Assembly (NCBI GenBank): GCA_964389285.1 | Contig: CAYMCZ010000002.1 | Location: forward strand, 201,121 to 265,120 | Length of the DNA: 64,000 nucleotides | Direction: 5' to 3' | From: Alectryocaccobium sp964389285 | GTDB lineage: Bacteria > Bacillota > Clostridia > Lachnospirales > Lachnospiraceae | In this document: positions 18,477-26,552 of the stretch, piece after piece | Position numbering within the stretch: position 1 is the stretch's first letter | Layout of the letters: every line of letters starts with the position of its first letter | The notes under the pieces: model-generated | The model's input: only the letters and a program-made list of their open reading frames with translations | Told to the model about the DNA's origin: nothing | The model's database searches: none | Made by a program: the position numbers and the translations under genes

Positions 18477-19040
18477 TTATATCTTATCTTTCTGATTTGT
18501 CTTATGTCTGAAATAAAAAGCAAGAGCCGTCCCCATGAAAGCATGGGTGAACTCTTCATCTCCGAAACGTCTTATTACCTCTTCAGCAGGCATCTCTTCG
18601 AAATTCAGCACCTCATCCTCATCCAGGTTTCTGCTTCCGGTCTGTACAAGCTCCTCTGCCAGAAATACTGAAAAATGATTCTGAAAAAGCGCGGGATTCG
18701 GGCTTACCTTGCCCAGACATGTTATTTTACCTGCACGGTATCCCGTTTCTTCCTCGAGTTCACGAATAGCCGTTGCCTTTGGATCTTCATCGCCGTCAAC
18801 CACTCCTCCGGGAAATTCCATGGTAATCCTGCCTTCACCGTGACGGTACTGTTTCACCGGCACAAAATTTTCTCCGTGAACGGGTATGACTACAACCCAC
18901 TCCGGCGCCTTGATCGCGACATAATCTCCCTCAATTCCGGTCGCGGCTCTTTCTTTCATGGAAATGATTTCGTACACGGGTGTTTTTAATATGCTCTTTT
19001 GATCCAGAACTTCCCATTTCAGATTTTCATATCTGTCCAT
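18477..19040 (-). CDS. NUDIX hydrolase, ADP-ribose pyrophosphatase-like
   Basis: The 187-aa protein contains the NUDIX box GGVVDGDEDPKATAIRELEE followed by ETGYRAG. It has the preceding EGRITMEFPGG and the downstream SPNPALFQNHFSVFLAEEL typical of the ADP-ribose pyrophosphatase group (NudF-like). It would hydrolyse ADP-ribose or similar nucleoside diphosphate derivatives with Mg2+. It starts 21 bp after the second LeuC-like gene on the same strand. Confidence 0.88.
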   Translation of the reverse strand: MDRYENLKWEVLDQKSILKTPVYEIISMKERAATGIEGDYVAIKAPEWVVVIPVHGENFVPVKQYRHGEGRITMEFPGGVVDGDEDPKATAIRELEEETGYRAGKITCLGKVSPNPALFQNHFSVFLAEELVQTGSRNLDEDEVLNFEEMPAEEVIRRFGDEEFTHAFMGTALAFYFRHKTNQKDKI

Positions 19041-19061
19041 CAGGCTTTCCTCTTTTTTTTA

Positions 19062-20306
19062 TTAAGGTGTTACGATTTTTCCGGCTGCCGCACACGAAGC
19101 CGCCGTAAGCGGCGACGCCAGATATATTTCCGTTTTTGAAGTTCCCATTCTGCCCAGGAAATTGCGGTTGTTTGTAGCTACCACTCTTTCGCCGTCCGTA
19201 AGGATACCTCCCGCACGGCCGCAGCAAAGGCCGCATCCCGGGTGCGTGATAATCGCTCCCGCTTCCGCCAGAATATCCATGGTTCCGTCGGCAAGCGCCT
19301 CCCTGTATATCTTTCGACTGGCGGGAGTAACGATCAGCTTCACAAAAGGAGCGACTTTTTTGTCTTTAAGCACCGCAGCCGCCGCATGAAGATCCTCAAG
19401 CCGTCCGTTGGTACATGAACCGATAAATACCTGATCTATCTTAACGCCTTCCAATTCCGAGGTGTTTCTGATCTTATCAACCTGAGATGGACAGGCCATG
19501 ACAGGCACAAAATCTTCGGCATTATAATATATCACCCGACTGTATGCGGCGTCCTCGTCGCCGTGCAGTTCCTTTAGTTCATGCGTCAGTTTTATCCCGC
19601 AGTATTCGGCCGTCTTTTCATCAGGCGAAAACAGAGCGCATTTAGCTCCTCCTTCAATGCCCATATTCGCTATGGTCATTCGACTTGCCACCGACATGTT
19701 TTCCACTGTATCCCCCGAAAACTCAAGGGCTTTATATGTAGCTCCGTCAGCTCCGATATCTCCTATAAGCCTGAGTATAATATCCTTTGAAGTCACATTC
19801 GAAGGAAGCTTTCCGTTTATATTGACTTTAACGGTTTCGGGAACTTTTATCCAAAGTTTGCCCGTGCCGAGTATTCCGGCCATCTCGGTATATCCTATGC
19901 CGGTAGAAAAAGCCCCTACACTTCCGTATGTGGTTGTATGGCTGTCCGTACCGAAAACAACGTCTCCCGGCCTGACATATCCGGCCTCCGTCATCAGCTG
20001 GTGGCATATACCGTCTGATCTGTGAATGTTTTTCATCCCGTATTTTTCGGCAAAGGCATCTCCTTTTTGAAAATGCCGTGTGTCATCCACCTGGCTTGCG
20101 GGCACAAGATGATCGTAGATAAGAACAGCTTTATCGGGTTCCCAGATCTTTTTAAAGCCCATTTCCTCGAATTTATCGGCTACAAACGGAATAAATATAT
20201 CATGGATCATAACCCGGTCAACATCAACGGTGACTATGTCTCCGGCTGACGCTGTCGCAATCCCGGTATTTTTTCTTATTATCTTTTCTATTAAAGTCGC
20301 ACCCAT
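19062..20306 (-). CDS. LeuC-like dehydratase large subunit (second pair)
   Basis: This is an aconitase-superfamily large subunit of about 414 aa. Cluster ligands are visible in FIGSCTNGRLEDL and HPGCGLCCGRAGG; the substrate loop GTDSHTTTYGSVGAFSTG is typical of the LeuC/HacA group. The start at 20306 (MGATLIEKIIRKN) matches the family; an upstream TTG is less likely. It is paired with the small-subunit gene just upstream and forms the distal half of a four-gene tandem. It may be a second isopropylmalate isomerase, a citraconate/citramalate enzyme, or a relative such as dimethylmalate dehydratase; sequence alone does not decide. Confidence 0.82.
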   Translation of the reverse strand: MGATLIEKIIRKNTGIATASAGDIVTVDVDRVMIHDIFIPFVADKFEEMGFKKIWEPDKAVLIYDHLVPASQVDDTRHFQKGDAFAEKYGMKNIHRSDGICHQLMTEAGYVRPGDVVFGTDSHTTTYGSVGAFSTGIGYTEMAGILGTGKLWIKVPETVKVNINGKLPSNVTSKDIILRLIGDIGADGATYKALEFSGDTVENMSVASRMTIANMGIEGGAKCALFSPDEKTAEYCGIKLTHELKELHGDEDAAYSRVIYYNAEDFVPVMACPSQVDKIRNTSELEGVKIDQVFIGSCTNGRLEDLHAAAAVLKDKKVAPFVKLIVTPASRKIYREALADGTMDILAEAGAIITHPGCGLCCGRAGGILTDGERVVATNNRNFLGRMGTSKTEIYLASPLTAASCAAAGKIVTP

Positions 20307-20328
20307 GTCGCTCTGATTTCCTTTCCGT

Positions 20329-20823
20329 TTAAGACTCAAGGCCGTTAAGCTTCCGCATGGCTTTCACGAGTCCGCCCGCGTTCAGTATATCAAGAAGATT
20401 ACCCGGCAGTGAAGAAATCGCATACTCTTTTCCGTTGTATTTTATCGATTCACCCATACTTACCTCGATAACAGCTCCTTCTTTTACTTCATCCGGCAGC
20501 TCCTGATTTTCGATCAGAAGCAGCCCGTTGTTTATGGAGTTTCTGAAAAAAATCCTGGCAAACGACTTGGCGATCACCGCGCGGACACCCAGCGCTTTTA
20601 TTACCTCCGGCGCCTGTTCCCTTGATGAGCCGCAGCCGAAATTTTTCCCCGCCACGATCACGTCTCCCTCTTTTATGGCTCCGGCCAGCTCGGGGCGAAG
20701 CGGCGAAAACGCAAAAGGCTTCATATCTTCTACCGTTTTCAAAGCGAGGTAATCCGTCGGTATTATTATGTCAGTATCTATATCGTCCCCTAAAATCCAG
20801 ATTTTTCCACTAAATTTTTCCAT
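20329..20823 (-). CDS. LeuD-like dehydratase small subunit (second pair)
   Basis: The swivel-domain subunit is 164 aa. GDDIDTDIIIPTDYLALKT is the substrate-specificity loop; GKNFGCGSSREQAPEVIKALG and SFARIFFRNSINNGLL are family hallmarks. The loop reads YLALKT rather than the YLN/YLR-type loops usual in characterised LeuD and homoaconitase subunits. The ATG at 20823 has GGGAG about 10 bases upstream. The upstream LeuC-like gene ends 42 bp downstream of this start, giving the gene order small-large-small-large on the minus strand. Confidence 0.85.
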   Translation of the reverse strand: MEKFSGKIWILGDDIDTDIIIPTDYLALKTVEDMKPFAFSPLRPELAGAIKEGDVIVAGKNFGCGSSREQAPEVIKALGVRAVIAKSFARIFFRNSINNGLLLIENQELPDEVKEGAVIEVSMGESIKYNGKEYAISSLPGNLLDILNAGGLVKAMRKLNGLES

Positions 20824-20864
20824 ATCTGTTTTTCTCCCGATATCAGTATTACGGCAAATCCGGC

Positions 20865-22112
20865 TCACAGCAGATCAGCCGTACATATCTCTCCTTTTAC
20901 CGCCGAAGCGGTTACTGTAGCTGCCGAAGCCAGATAAACAAACGCGTCCTTATGCCCGGCGCGTCCTTTGAAATTACGCGTCCCCGTGCTTATCAGGGTT
21001 TCTCCGGCTCCGATAACTCCCTGACAGCTTCCCCAGCATACGGAGCAGTTTGCGTTCATGACTATGGCTCCTGCTTCCATGAAGATATCCATAAGGCCTT
21101 CTCTGACAGCCCGGATATATACCTCCTGACTTGCCGGCACTACGATAAATCGCACTTTATCCGCCACTCTTCTGCCCTTTAAAACAGCCGCTGCAAGACG
21201 CAGGTCTTCTATCCGTCCGTTGTTGCACGAGCCCACAAAAGCTTCATCTATAGGTATTCCCAGACATTCTTCAGCCGGAACTACATTGTCAACAAAATGC
21301 GGCTTTGCCACTATCGGAACAATTTCATCCAGTTCTATTTCGTAAACCTCGGAAAAAACGGCGTCTTCATCGCTCTTAAAGCAGGCTTTCGGCTGCCTGC
21401 CGCGCTCTCTCAGATAGTCCATCGCAATATCGTCAACTTCCATAAGCGCGGTCTTGGCTCCCGCCTCAACGCATAGGTTGCATATGGCAATACGGTCACT
21501 CATGTTTAAACTATTCATGCCGTCGCCGACGAACTCCATAGCTTTGTAGTTGGCTCCGTTCGCGCCGATACGGCCTATTATCGTAAGTATCAGATCTCTT
21601 GCCGTAACGCCTGCCTTCAGTTTTCCTTTCAGAATAAATCTTATGGTCTCGGGAACCAGCACCCAGCTTCCGCCCGTAACCATTCCGTACAGATAATCCG
21701 TACAGCCGACACCCGTTCCGAATGCGCCGAGAGCACCGTATGCGCAGGTATGGCTGTCCGCACCGAAGATAAGTTCTCCCGGACATACGTGGTTTTCCAT
21801 CATGATCTGATGACAAACGCCTTTGCCCTCATAAAAAGTGATTCCGTTTTCTCTGGCAAAATCACGCATTTTCTTGTGTGAAGCAGCCGTTTTGGGACTG
21901 TCGCTCGGAACATTATGATCTATGATCCAGACAAGCTTGCTCTTATCCGCTATCCGGGGCTCTTTAAGTTTATTAAACATATCTATGGTAAGATGCGTTG
22001 TGCCGTCATTGCTTAGAAGTCTGTCCAGCTCAACGGTATGTATATCGCCCGCTTTTACGCTTTCGACACCTGCGGCTCTGGCTATAATCTTTTCGGCTAT
22101 GGTCATTCCCAT
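20865..22112 (-). CDS. LeuC-like dehydratase large subunit (first pair)
   Basis: The 415-aa aconitase-superfamily subunit has GADSHTCAYGALGAFGTG, VGSCNNGRIEDLRLAAA and a cluster region NANCSVCWGSCQGVIGAGE. The last differs from the usual PGCGPCLG-type sequence of LeuC although C-x2-C is kept. It begins MGMTIAEKIIARAAGV after AGAGGAAACG. It pairs with the small subunit encoded just upstream. It is likely a hydro-lyase for 2- or 3-substituted malates; whether it is the leucine-pathway enzyme is uncertain. Confidence 0.85.
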   Translation of the reverse strand: MGMTIAEKIIARAAGVESVKAGDIHTVELDRLLSNDGTTHLTIDMFNKLKEPRIADKSKLVWIIDHNVPSDSPKTAASHKKMRDFARENGITFYEGKGVCHQIMMENHVCPGELIFGADSHTCAYGALGAFGTGVGCTDYLYGMVTGGSWVLVPETIRFILKGKLKAGVTARDLILTIIGRIGANGANYKAMEFVGDGMNSLNMSDRIAICNLCVEAGAKTALMEVDDIAMDYLRERGRQPKACFKSDEDAVFSEVYEIELDEIVPIVAKPHFVDNVVPAEECLGIPIDEAFVGSCNNGRIEDLRLAAAVLKGRRVADKVRFIVVPASQEVYIRAVREGLMDIFMEAGAIVMNANCSVCWGSCQGVIGAGETLISTGTRNFKGRAGHKDAFVYLASAATVTASAVKGEICTADLL

Positions 22113-22200
22113 GTTTCGTTTCCTCTTATTCTATATGTAATCAATCGTTTCCCGGCTCCGGCCGCCTCCTGCGGCCTGTTTTCAGGCCGATCGCCGGCTC

Positions 22201-22671
22201 TCACCTGTTATTAACAGAGGCGATCAGACCTCCCTGATCCAGAATTCCCTGCATATACTCCGGCAGTTTTGTGCATTCAAAGATCTTTCCGCCTGTTTTT
22301 ACCGTTCCCTCGGTCATTGAAAGCTCCATTTCATCTCCGGATTCGACATTGTCATAAAGCTCTTTGCATACGATAACCGGAAGTCCTATGTTTATCGAAT
22401 TGCGGTAAAAAATCCTGGCAAACGATTTTGCGATAACCGCTTTTACTCCAAGCGCTTTCAGCACGCCCGGGGCCTGCTCTCTTGAAGAACCGCAGCCGAA
22501 GTTTTCGCAGGCCACGACATAATCTCCCGGCTTCACTTTCGAAGCGAAATCCGGATCCAGCGATTCAAATGTATGTGATTTCATCTCATCGATAGTCGGA
22601 TACAGAAGATACTGGGTAGCTATTATCTGATCAGTATCCACGTCCGTATGAAATTTGAAGATTTTTCCCAT
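22201..22671 (-). CDS. LeuD-like dehydratase small subunit (first pair)
   Basis: The 156-aa swivel subunit starts MGKIFKFHTDVDTDQIIATQ after a strong AAGGAG six bases upstream of the ATG; this start is preferred over 22749. It has ENFGCGSSREQAPGVLKALG and SFARIFYRNSINIGLPV. Its specificity loop reads YLLYPT, unlike the second pair. It is the first gene of the dehydratase tandem, with a promoter candidate at 22721-22749. Confidence 0.87.
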   Translation of the reverse strand: MGKIFKFHTDVDTDQIIATQYLLYPTIDEMKSHTFESLDPDFASKVKPGDYVVACENFGCGSSREQAPGVLKALGVKAVIAKSFARIFYRNSINIGLPVIVCKELYDNVESGDEMELSMTEGTVKTGGKIFECTKLPEYMQGILDQGGLIASVNNR

Positions 22672-22720
22672 AAAAGTCTCCTTGTGTCCAAGGCCTCCTT
22701 CTGCCGATATTTCATAACAG

Positions 22721-22749
22721 ATTTTAGCATTTCGGATTTGATAAAACAA
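22721..22749 (-). promoter_or_regulatory. Promoter candidate for the LeuDC-like operon
   Basis: On the minus strand TTGTTT (22749-22744) and TAAAAT (22726-22721) are separated by 17 bases. They sit about 50 bases upstream of the first LeuD-like start. No T-box or leucine attenuator was seen in the short leader. Confidence 0.5.
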
Positions 22750-22780
22750 GTATATTCAGGCATATTTATAAGAGCGTATC

Positions 22781-23908
22781 TCAGTCCGACATATCGGCAT
22801 CGGGCACAACGAGAATCTCATACTCAGGATACGCTTCTTTTACTTCTCTTTTGATGACCTCAATCCCTTCGGCATGGTCGATATCGAAACTGAGAACAAC
22901 GTCAAACCGCATGGTTTTTTCGGCGATATTTATGTAAAATCCATGAAGCTGAAGCGCCCACTCATGTGACAGTACGATTTTTTGTATCTCATTTCTGATA
23001 TGAGCTTCCCTGCCGTCTCCGGTATTGTACGAATATACGCCGACGCCGGTCAGAACGACTCCGGTCTTCGTGTATATTTTTTTCTCCAGTCTCCTGGTCA
23101 GTTCATCTACCTTATCTACGGTCATGGTATCCGGCAGTTCTATGTGTACCGAAGCCAGGTTTTTATTCGGGCCGTAATTATTAATTATGAGATCATACGC
23201 ACCTCTTACTTCGGGTTCCTCGCTTATAAGCCTCTTTATTTCTTTGGTGATTTCCGAATCGGCTCTCTGCCCGAGGATATCGTTTAGTGTCTCTGAGATC
23301 ATCTCAATACCGGCCTTTATTATCACCACGGAGATCAAAACGCCCACATAGGCTTCAAGAGAAAGTCCGGTAAAAATAAAAATGAACGCAGACGCCAGAA
23401 CCGAAGCCGAAAGCACGGCGTCAAAAAGCGCATCGGCTCCGGAAGCGGCAAGCGCTCCTGAATTAAGCTTCTCCCCCTGTTTTTTTACAAATCTTCCGAG
23501 AAGCAGCTTCGCTGCAATCGCAACCGCCATTATCACCAGGGCAACGGGCGGATAATCGGGCTTTTCGGGATTAATTATCTTTTTTACGGACTCCGTAAGA
23601 GCCGTCCCGCCGGCATAGATTACTATCGCCGATACTATCAGGGCACTCAAATATTCCGCGCGGCCATGGCCGAACGGATGCTTTTTATCGGGCGCCTTCC
23701 CCGCCAGCTTTATGCCTATTATCGTGACAACGGAGGACAATGCATCCGAAATATTGTTGACTGCATCCAGCATCATTGCTATCGAATGAGATAAAATGCC
23801 TGCGACAGCTTTAAATGCCGCAAGCAGTATGTTTATCAGAATTCCGATGACGCCGGTTCTGATTATAAGCCTGTCTCTGTTTTTAATGTCCGGGTTTGTA
23901 CTGCTCAT
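22781..23908 (-). CDS. Cation diffusion facilitator family transporter
   Basis: The 375-aa protein has six predicted membrane segments and the CDF signatures MMLDAVNNISDALSSV and KHPFGHGRAEYLSAL, which carry metal-binding Asp/His residues. The cytosolic part is long, with two ferredoxin-like stretches, the second ending YEILVVPDADMSD. It probably exports Zn2+, Fe2+ or Mn2+ in exchange for protons. The start at 23908 follows GAGGG; an upstream in-frame start (23977) lies at the predicted transcription start and is less likely. Confidence 0.87.
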   Translation of the reverse strand: MSSTNPDIKNRDRLIIRTGVIGILINILLAAFKAVAGILSHSIAMMLDAVNNISDALSSVVTIIGIKLAGKAPDKKHPFGHGRAEYLSALIVSAIVIYAGGTALTESVKKIINPEKPDYPPVALVIMAVAIAAKLLLGRFVKKQGEKLNSGALAASGADALFDAVLSASVLASAFIFIFTGLSLEAYVGVLISVVIIKAGIEMISETLNDILGQRADSEITKEIKRLISEEPEVRGAYDLIINNYGPNKNLASVHIELPDTMTVDKVDELTRRLEKKIYTKTGVVLTGVGVYSYNTGDGREAHIRNEIQKIVLSHEWALQLHGFYINIAEKTMRFDVVLSFDIDHAEGIEVIKREVKEAYPEYEILVVPDADMSD

Positions 23909-23981
23909 TTTGCTTCCCTCTTTTAAATCATCATACACAGACATCTGCCGTGTCCGCACTTCATAACTCTCTTGCAAAATG

Positions 23982-24010
23982 ATTATACATCCGACGCCCT
24001 CTCAAGTAAA
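23982..24010 (-). promoter_or_regulatory. Promoter candidate for the cation transporter gene
   Basis: On the minus strand TTTACT (24010-24005) and a perfect TATAAT (23987-23982) have 17-base spacing, placing transcription start about 65 bases before the ATG at 23908. It separates this gene from the dehydrogenase genes upstream. Confidence 0.5.
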
Positions 24011-24034
24011 CACGCATTTCCCGTCCGTCAGGGG

Positions 24035-24226
24035 TTATTTTATTTCATCGGTTTCTATCAGGAATCTGACTTCTCCTTCCACTCCGTTTCTGATTCCCGA
24101 ATAGTTTTTGTACATCGTGTCGGCAATTTTCAGGGCTTTGATTTTTTTTATGTGCGAAGACTTGTCATCTCCCGTTTTTTCATAAATGTCAATTGGTTTT
24201 TTACAGCAAACAGCCCCGCTAACCAT
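24035..24226 (-). CDS. Possible small Cys-containing ORF or 3' remnant
   Basis: This 63-codon frame begins MVSGAVCCKKPIDIYEKTG and ends VEGEVRFLIETDEIK. The ATG has no clear ribosome binding site. The frame stays open upstream to the TAA of the 3-hydroxyacyl-CoA dehydrogenase gene and is in the same register. The upstream portion encodes further Cys residues (NCEKQSC). Codon use looks protein-like. It may be a real small gene, a readthrough extension or a decayed coding remnant. No family is recognised. The remainder of the 381-base gap holds only the transporter promoter. Confidence 0.3.
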   Translation of the reverse strand: MVSGAVCCKKPIDIYEKTGDDKSSHIKKIKALKIADTMYKNYSGIRNGVEGEVRFLIETDEIK

Positions 24227-24289
24227 ATTTGACCAGCAGGACTGTTTCTCACAATTATTATCTGAATAACGGGATTTCAGAAGATACTT

Positions 24290-25261
24290 TTATTTGTTGT
24301 ATTCATAAAATCCCTTGCCGAAATTGACTCCTTTTTCTCCTTTGTCAATCTTCTCTTTCAGCAGCTTTCCTATCTTATAGGTAGTAGTGCCCTCTACCTG
24401 TGCGTCAGGCTTCATCTGGTTAATGTTGTAAGCTGTTTCAAGACCTACGATATCCAAAATCTTGAAAGGCCCGGCCGGAGCGCTTGTCGCAAGCTCCCAT
24501 GTAAGATCAATAGTTGCGGGATCCGCAACATCTTCTGCCCATAACCCCTGTGCTGCGCTTAAGAAAGGCACAAGAATCGAATTAAGTATGTATCCCGGCT
24601 GCTCTTTATGAAGCTTAAGAGGTATCATGTTTATGGATTCCGCAAATTTAACTACGGCATTATATACCTCAGGATCGGTTCCCGGATGCCCCATAACCTC
24701 GGCGGTATTGTTTTTCCATATGGTGTTCGCAAAATGAAGCGCGCAAAATTTTTCCGGTCTTCCCGTATATTCCGCAAACATACTCGGAAGAAGTGTTGAC
24801 GAGTTTGTCAGAAGTATGGTTTTCTCCGGCAAAAAGTCTTTCATCTTTTCATACAATGCTTTCTTGTCAGCAGGATTTTCTGTCATCGCCTCGATAACAA
24901 TATCGGCATCCTCAAAAGCTTTCGCCATATCAAGTTCAATGTGAATGTTTTTTTCAAAGCGTTCTTTCGCCTGCGCTGCCAACGCGTCGATCTGTTCGGG
25001 AGTTATCCCTTCCCATGATTTTATCAGCGCTCTCGGATACAACATCTTTCCGATAGGGTTTCCAATAAGAGCTTTTGCTTTTAAAAGATCTTCTATAATT
25101 AGAGAGGAATACCTCTCAATCTTGGGCTGTGTGCGTCCTATTGAGCTTTCCATGCGAAGCCAGAACGTGGTATCTATACCTGCATAAGCACACATGAGCG
25201 CAATCTGTACTCCCAGAACTCCGCCGCCTGCTATAGTAACTTTTTTAACTGACATAGACAT
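24290..25261 (-). CDS. 3-hydroxyacyl-CoA dehydrogenase (NAD-dependent)
   Basis: The 323-aa protein has an N-terminal Rossmann motif TIAGGGVLGVQIALMCAYAG, the LLTNSSTLLPS segment, and the catalytic His region LHFANTIWKNNTAEVMGHPG. The C-terminal domain ends NFGKGFYEYNK. The family interconverts 3-hydroxyacyl-CoA (such as 3-hydroxybutyryl-CoA) and 3-ketoacyl-CoA. The canonical LHFFNP at the His is changed to LHFAN, so substrate scope may differ. TGGAGGG lies seven bases before the ATG, 48 bp after the alcohol dehydrogenase gene; the two are probably co-transcribed. Confidence 0.85.
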   Translation of the reverse strand: MSMSVKKVTIAGGGVLGVQIALMCAYAGIDTTFWLRMESSIGRTQPKIERYSSLIIEDLLKAKALIGNPIGKMLYPRALIKSWEGITPEQIDALAAQAKERFEKNIHIELDMAKAFEDADIVIEAMTENPADKKALYEKMKDFLPEKTILLTNSSTLLPSMFAEYTGRPEKFCALHFANTIWKNNTAEVMGHPGTDPEVYNAVVKFAESINMIPLKLHKEQPGYILNSILVPFLSAAQGLWAEDVADPATIDLTWELATSAPAGPFKILDIVGLETAYNINQMKPDAQVEGTTTYKIGKLLKEKIDKGEKGVNFGKGFYEYNK

Positions 25262-25309
25262 CCCTCCAAAAGTTTTTATTCTTTGTTTCAGTTTGTGATT
25301 CTACGGATT

Positions 25310-26371
25310 TCAGTCAAGATAAATAATAGGTTTGATAAGATCTCTCGGTTTGTCTTTCATAAGCTGAAGCGCCTCGGGAATGGCGTCAAAACCATGGAAT
25401 CTGTGCGTCACAAGCTTGGATGTGTCAACACGGTCAGCCACGATCATAGCGGTAAGACGCTCGGCTCTTCTTCTGCCTCCCGGACACAGACCGCCGTTTA
25501 TGGTCTTGTGAGCCATAAAAGCGGCTCCGGACTGCAGATAAGAGAAAGTAAATTCGGCCGCGTCCGTGATAACATTCAGATTTGCCATATGTCCGCCGCA
25601 GCGTACCACGCTGTAAGCCTGTCCGAGCGTTTCCGCCTTGCCACCTGCCACAATGGCAGCGTCAACACCGCGTCCGTTTGTAAGTGCCATGATCTGCTCG
25701 CATACATCGCCTTCTTTATAGGATACGATATCCGTAGCGCCGTATTCTTTTGCGATTGCCACGCAGTTAGGTCTTGTTCCTATACCGATGATCTGAGCGG
25801 CACCTCTGAGTTTCGCGCCGGCAACGGCCATGAGTCCGACGGGGCCTATGCCGAATACTGCCACCGTATCACCGAACTGAATGTCGCAAAGCTCTACGCC
25901 GTGGAATCCGGTAGTCATCATATCCGTAACCATGATGGCCTTTTCATACGAAAGTCCTTCCGGAAGCTTACAGAGATTCATGTCAGCGGAACGTACCACA
26001 AATTTCTCTGCCAGAGTCCCGTCGGAATAGTTTGAGAAACAGATTCCCTGGAACTGTCCGCCCGCGTCCGCTGCAGGCGTATCCTGAATGTCGGGATGCT
26101 TATATGTAGGGGTTGTACACGGAACGATAACCTTGTCTCCTACCTTAAAGTCTTTTACTTCTTCGCCGACCTCGATGATCTCGCCGAGTGCTTCATGGCC
26201 GAGAGTGATGTCTTTAAGCCAGTCGCCTTCCATTTCCCATGCCGTGTGAACGTCCGAAGAACACGGGCACAGTGCTATCGGGCGGCATATAACCTCATCT
26301 CTTCCGCATACCGGCTCCGGTTTTTCCATCCATCCGAGAACGCCTTTTTCATGTCTCACATACGCTTTCAT
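25310..26371 (-). CDS. NADP-dependent secondary alcohol dehydrogenase (zinc MDR family)
   Basis: The 353-aa protein closely resembles the Thermoanaerobacter/C. beijerinckii secondary alcohol dehydrogenases. The catalytic zinc ligands fall at Cys37, His59/Glu60 and Asp150. VFGIGPVGLMAVAGAKLRGA is the nucleotide fold, and GTRP after the second strand matches the NADP-binding GSRP. KTINGGLCPGGRRRAERL is also shared. It would reduce ketones or acetoin-type carbonyls, or oxidise secondary alcohols. AGGAGG precedes the ATG. It is divergent from the MocR gene and upstream of the 3-hydroxyacyl-CoA dehydrogenase. Confidence 0.92.
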   Translation of the reverse strand: MKAYVRHEKGVLGWMEKPEPVCGRDEVICRPIALCPCSSDVHTAWEMEGDWLKDITLGHEALGEIIEVGEEVKDFKVGDKVIVPCTTPTYKHPDIQDTPAADAGGQFQGICFSNYSDGTLAEKFVVRSADMNLCKLPEGLSYEKAIMVTDMMTTGFHGVELCDIQFGDTVAVFGIGPVGLMAVAGAKLRGAAQIIGIGTRPNCVAIAKEYGATDIVSYKEGDVCEQIMALTNGRGVDAAIVAGGKAETLGQAYSVVRCGGHMANLNVITDAAEFTFSYLQSGAAFMAHKTINGGLCPGGRRRAERLTAMIVADRVDTSKLVTHRFHGFDAIPEALQLMKDKPRDLIKPIIYLD

Positions 26372-26412
26372 CTGTCAAATACCTCCTGTGTAATTTGTGG
26401 TTTTTATTTCCG

Positions 26413-26427
26413 GACATTTTAAATGTC
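26413..26427. promoter_or_regulatory. Palindrome between ADH and MocR genes, candidate operator
   Basis: GACATTT-T-AAATGTC is a perfect 7-1-7 palindrome 41 bp upstream of the ADH start and about 30 bp from the MocR -35 box. Its position in the divergent region suggests a regulator site; this is inference. Confidence 0.35.
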
Positions 26428-26457
26428 TGAATCTTTCATCAGGCGCATCTTTTGCTG

Positions 26458-26486
26458 TTGCACTTAATCTGATTCTATTGTACACT
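26458..26486 (+). promoter_or_regulatory. Promoter candidate for the MocR gene
   Basis: TTGCAC (26458-26463) and TACACT (26481-26486) are separated by 17 bases. The leader to the ATG at 26553 is about 60 bases and ends with GGGAG seven bases before the start. Confidence 0.5.
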
Positions 26487-26552
26487 GCAAATGAAACTAC
26501 AAAAAGTCTCACTTTTAAAATATTTTATAGGACCAGTTTGGGGAGAAGAACC

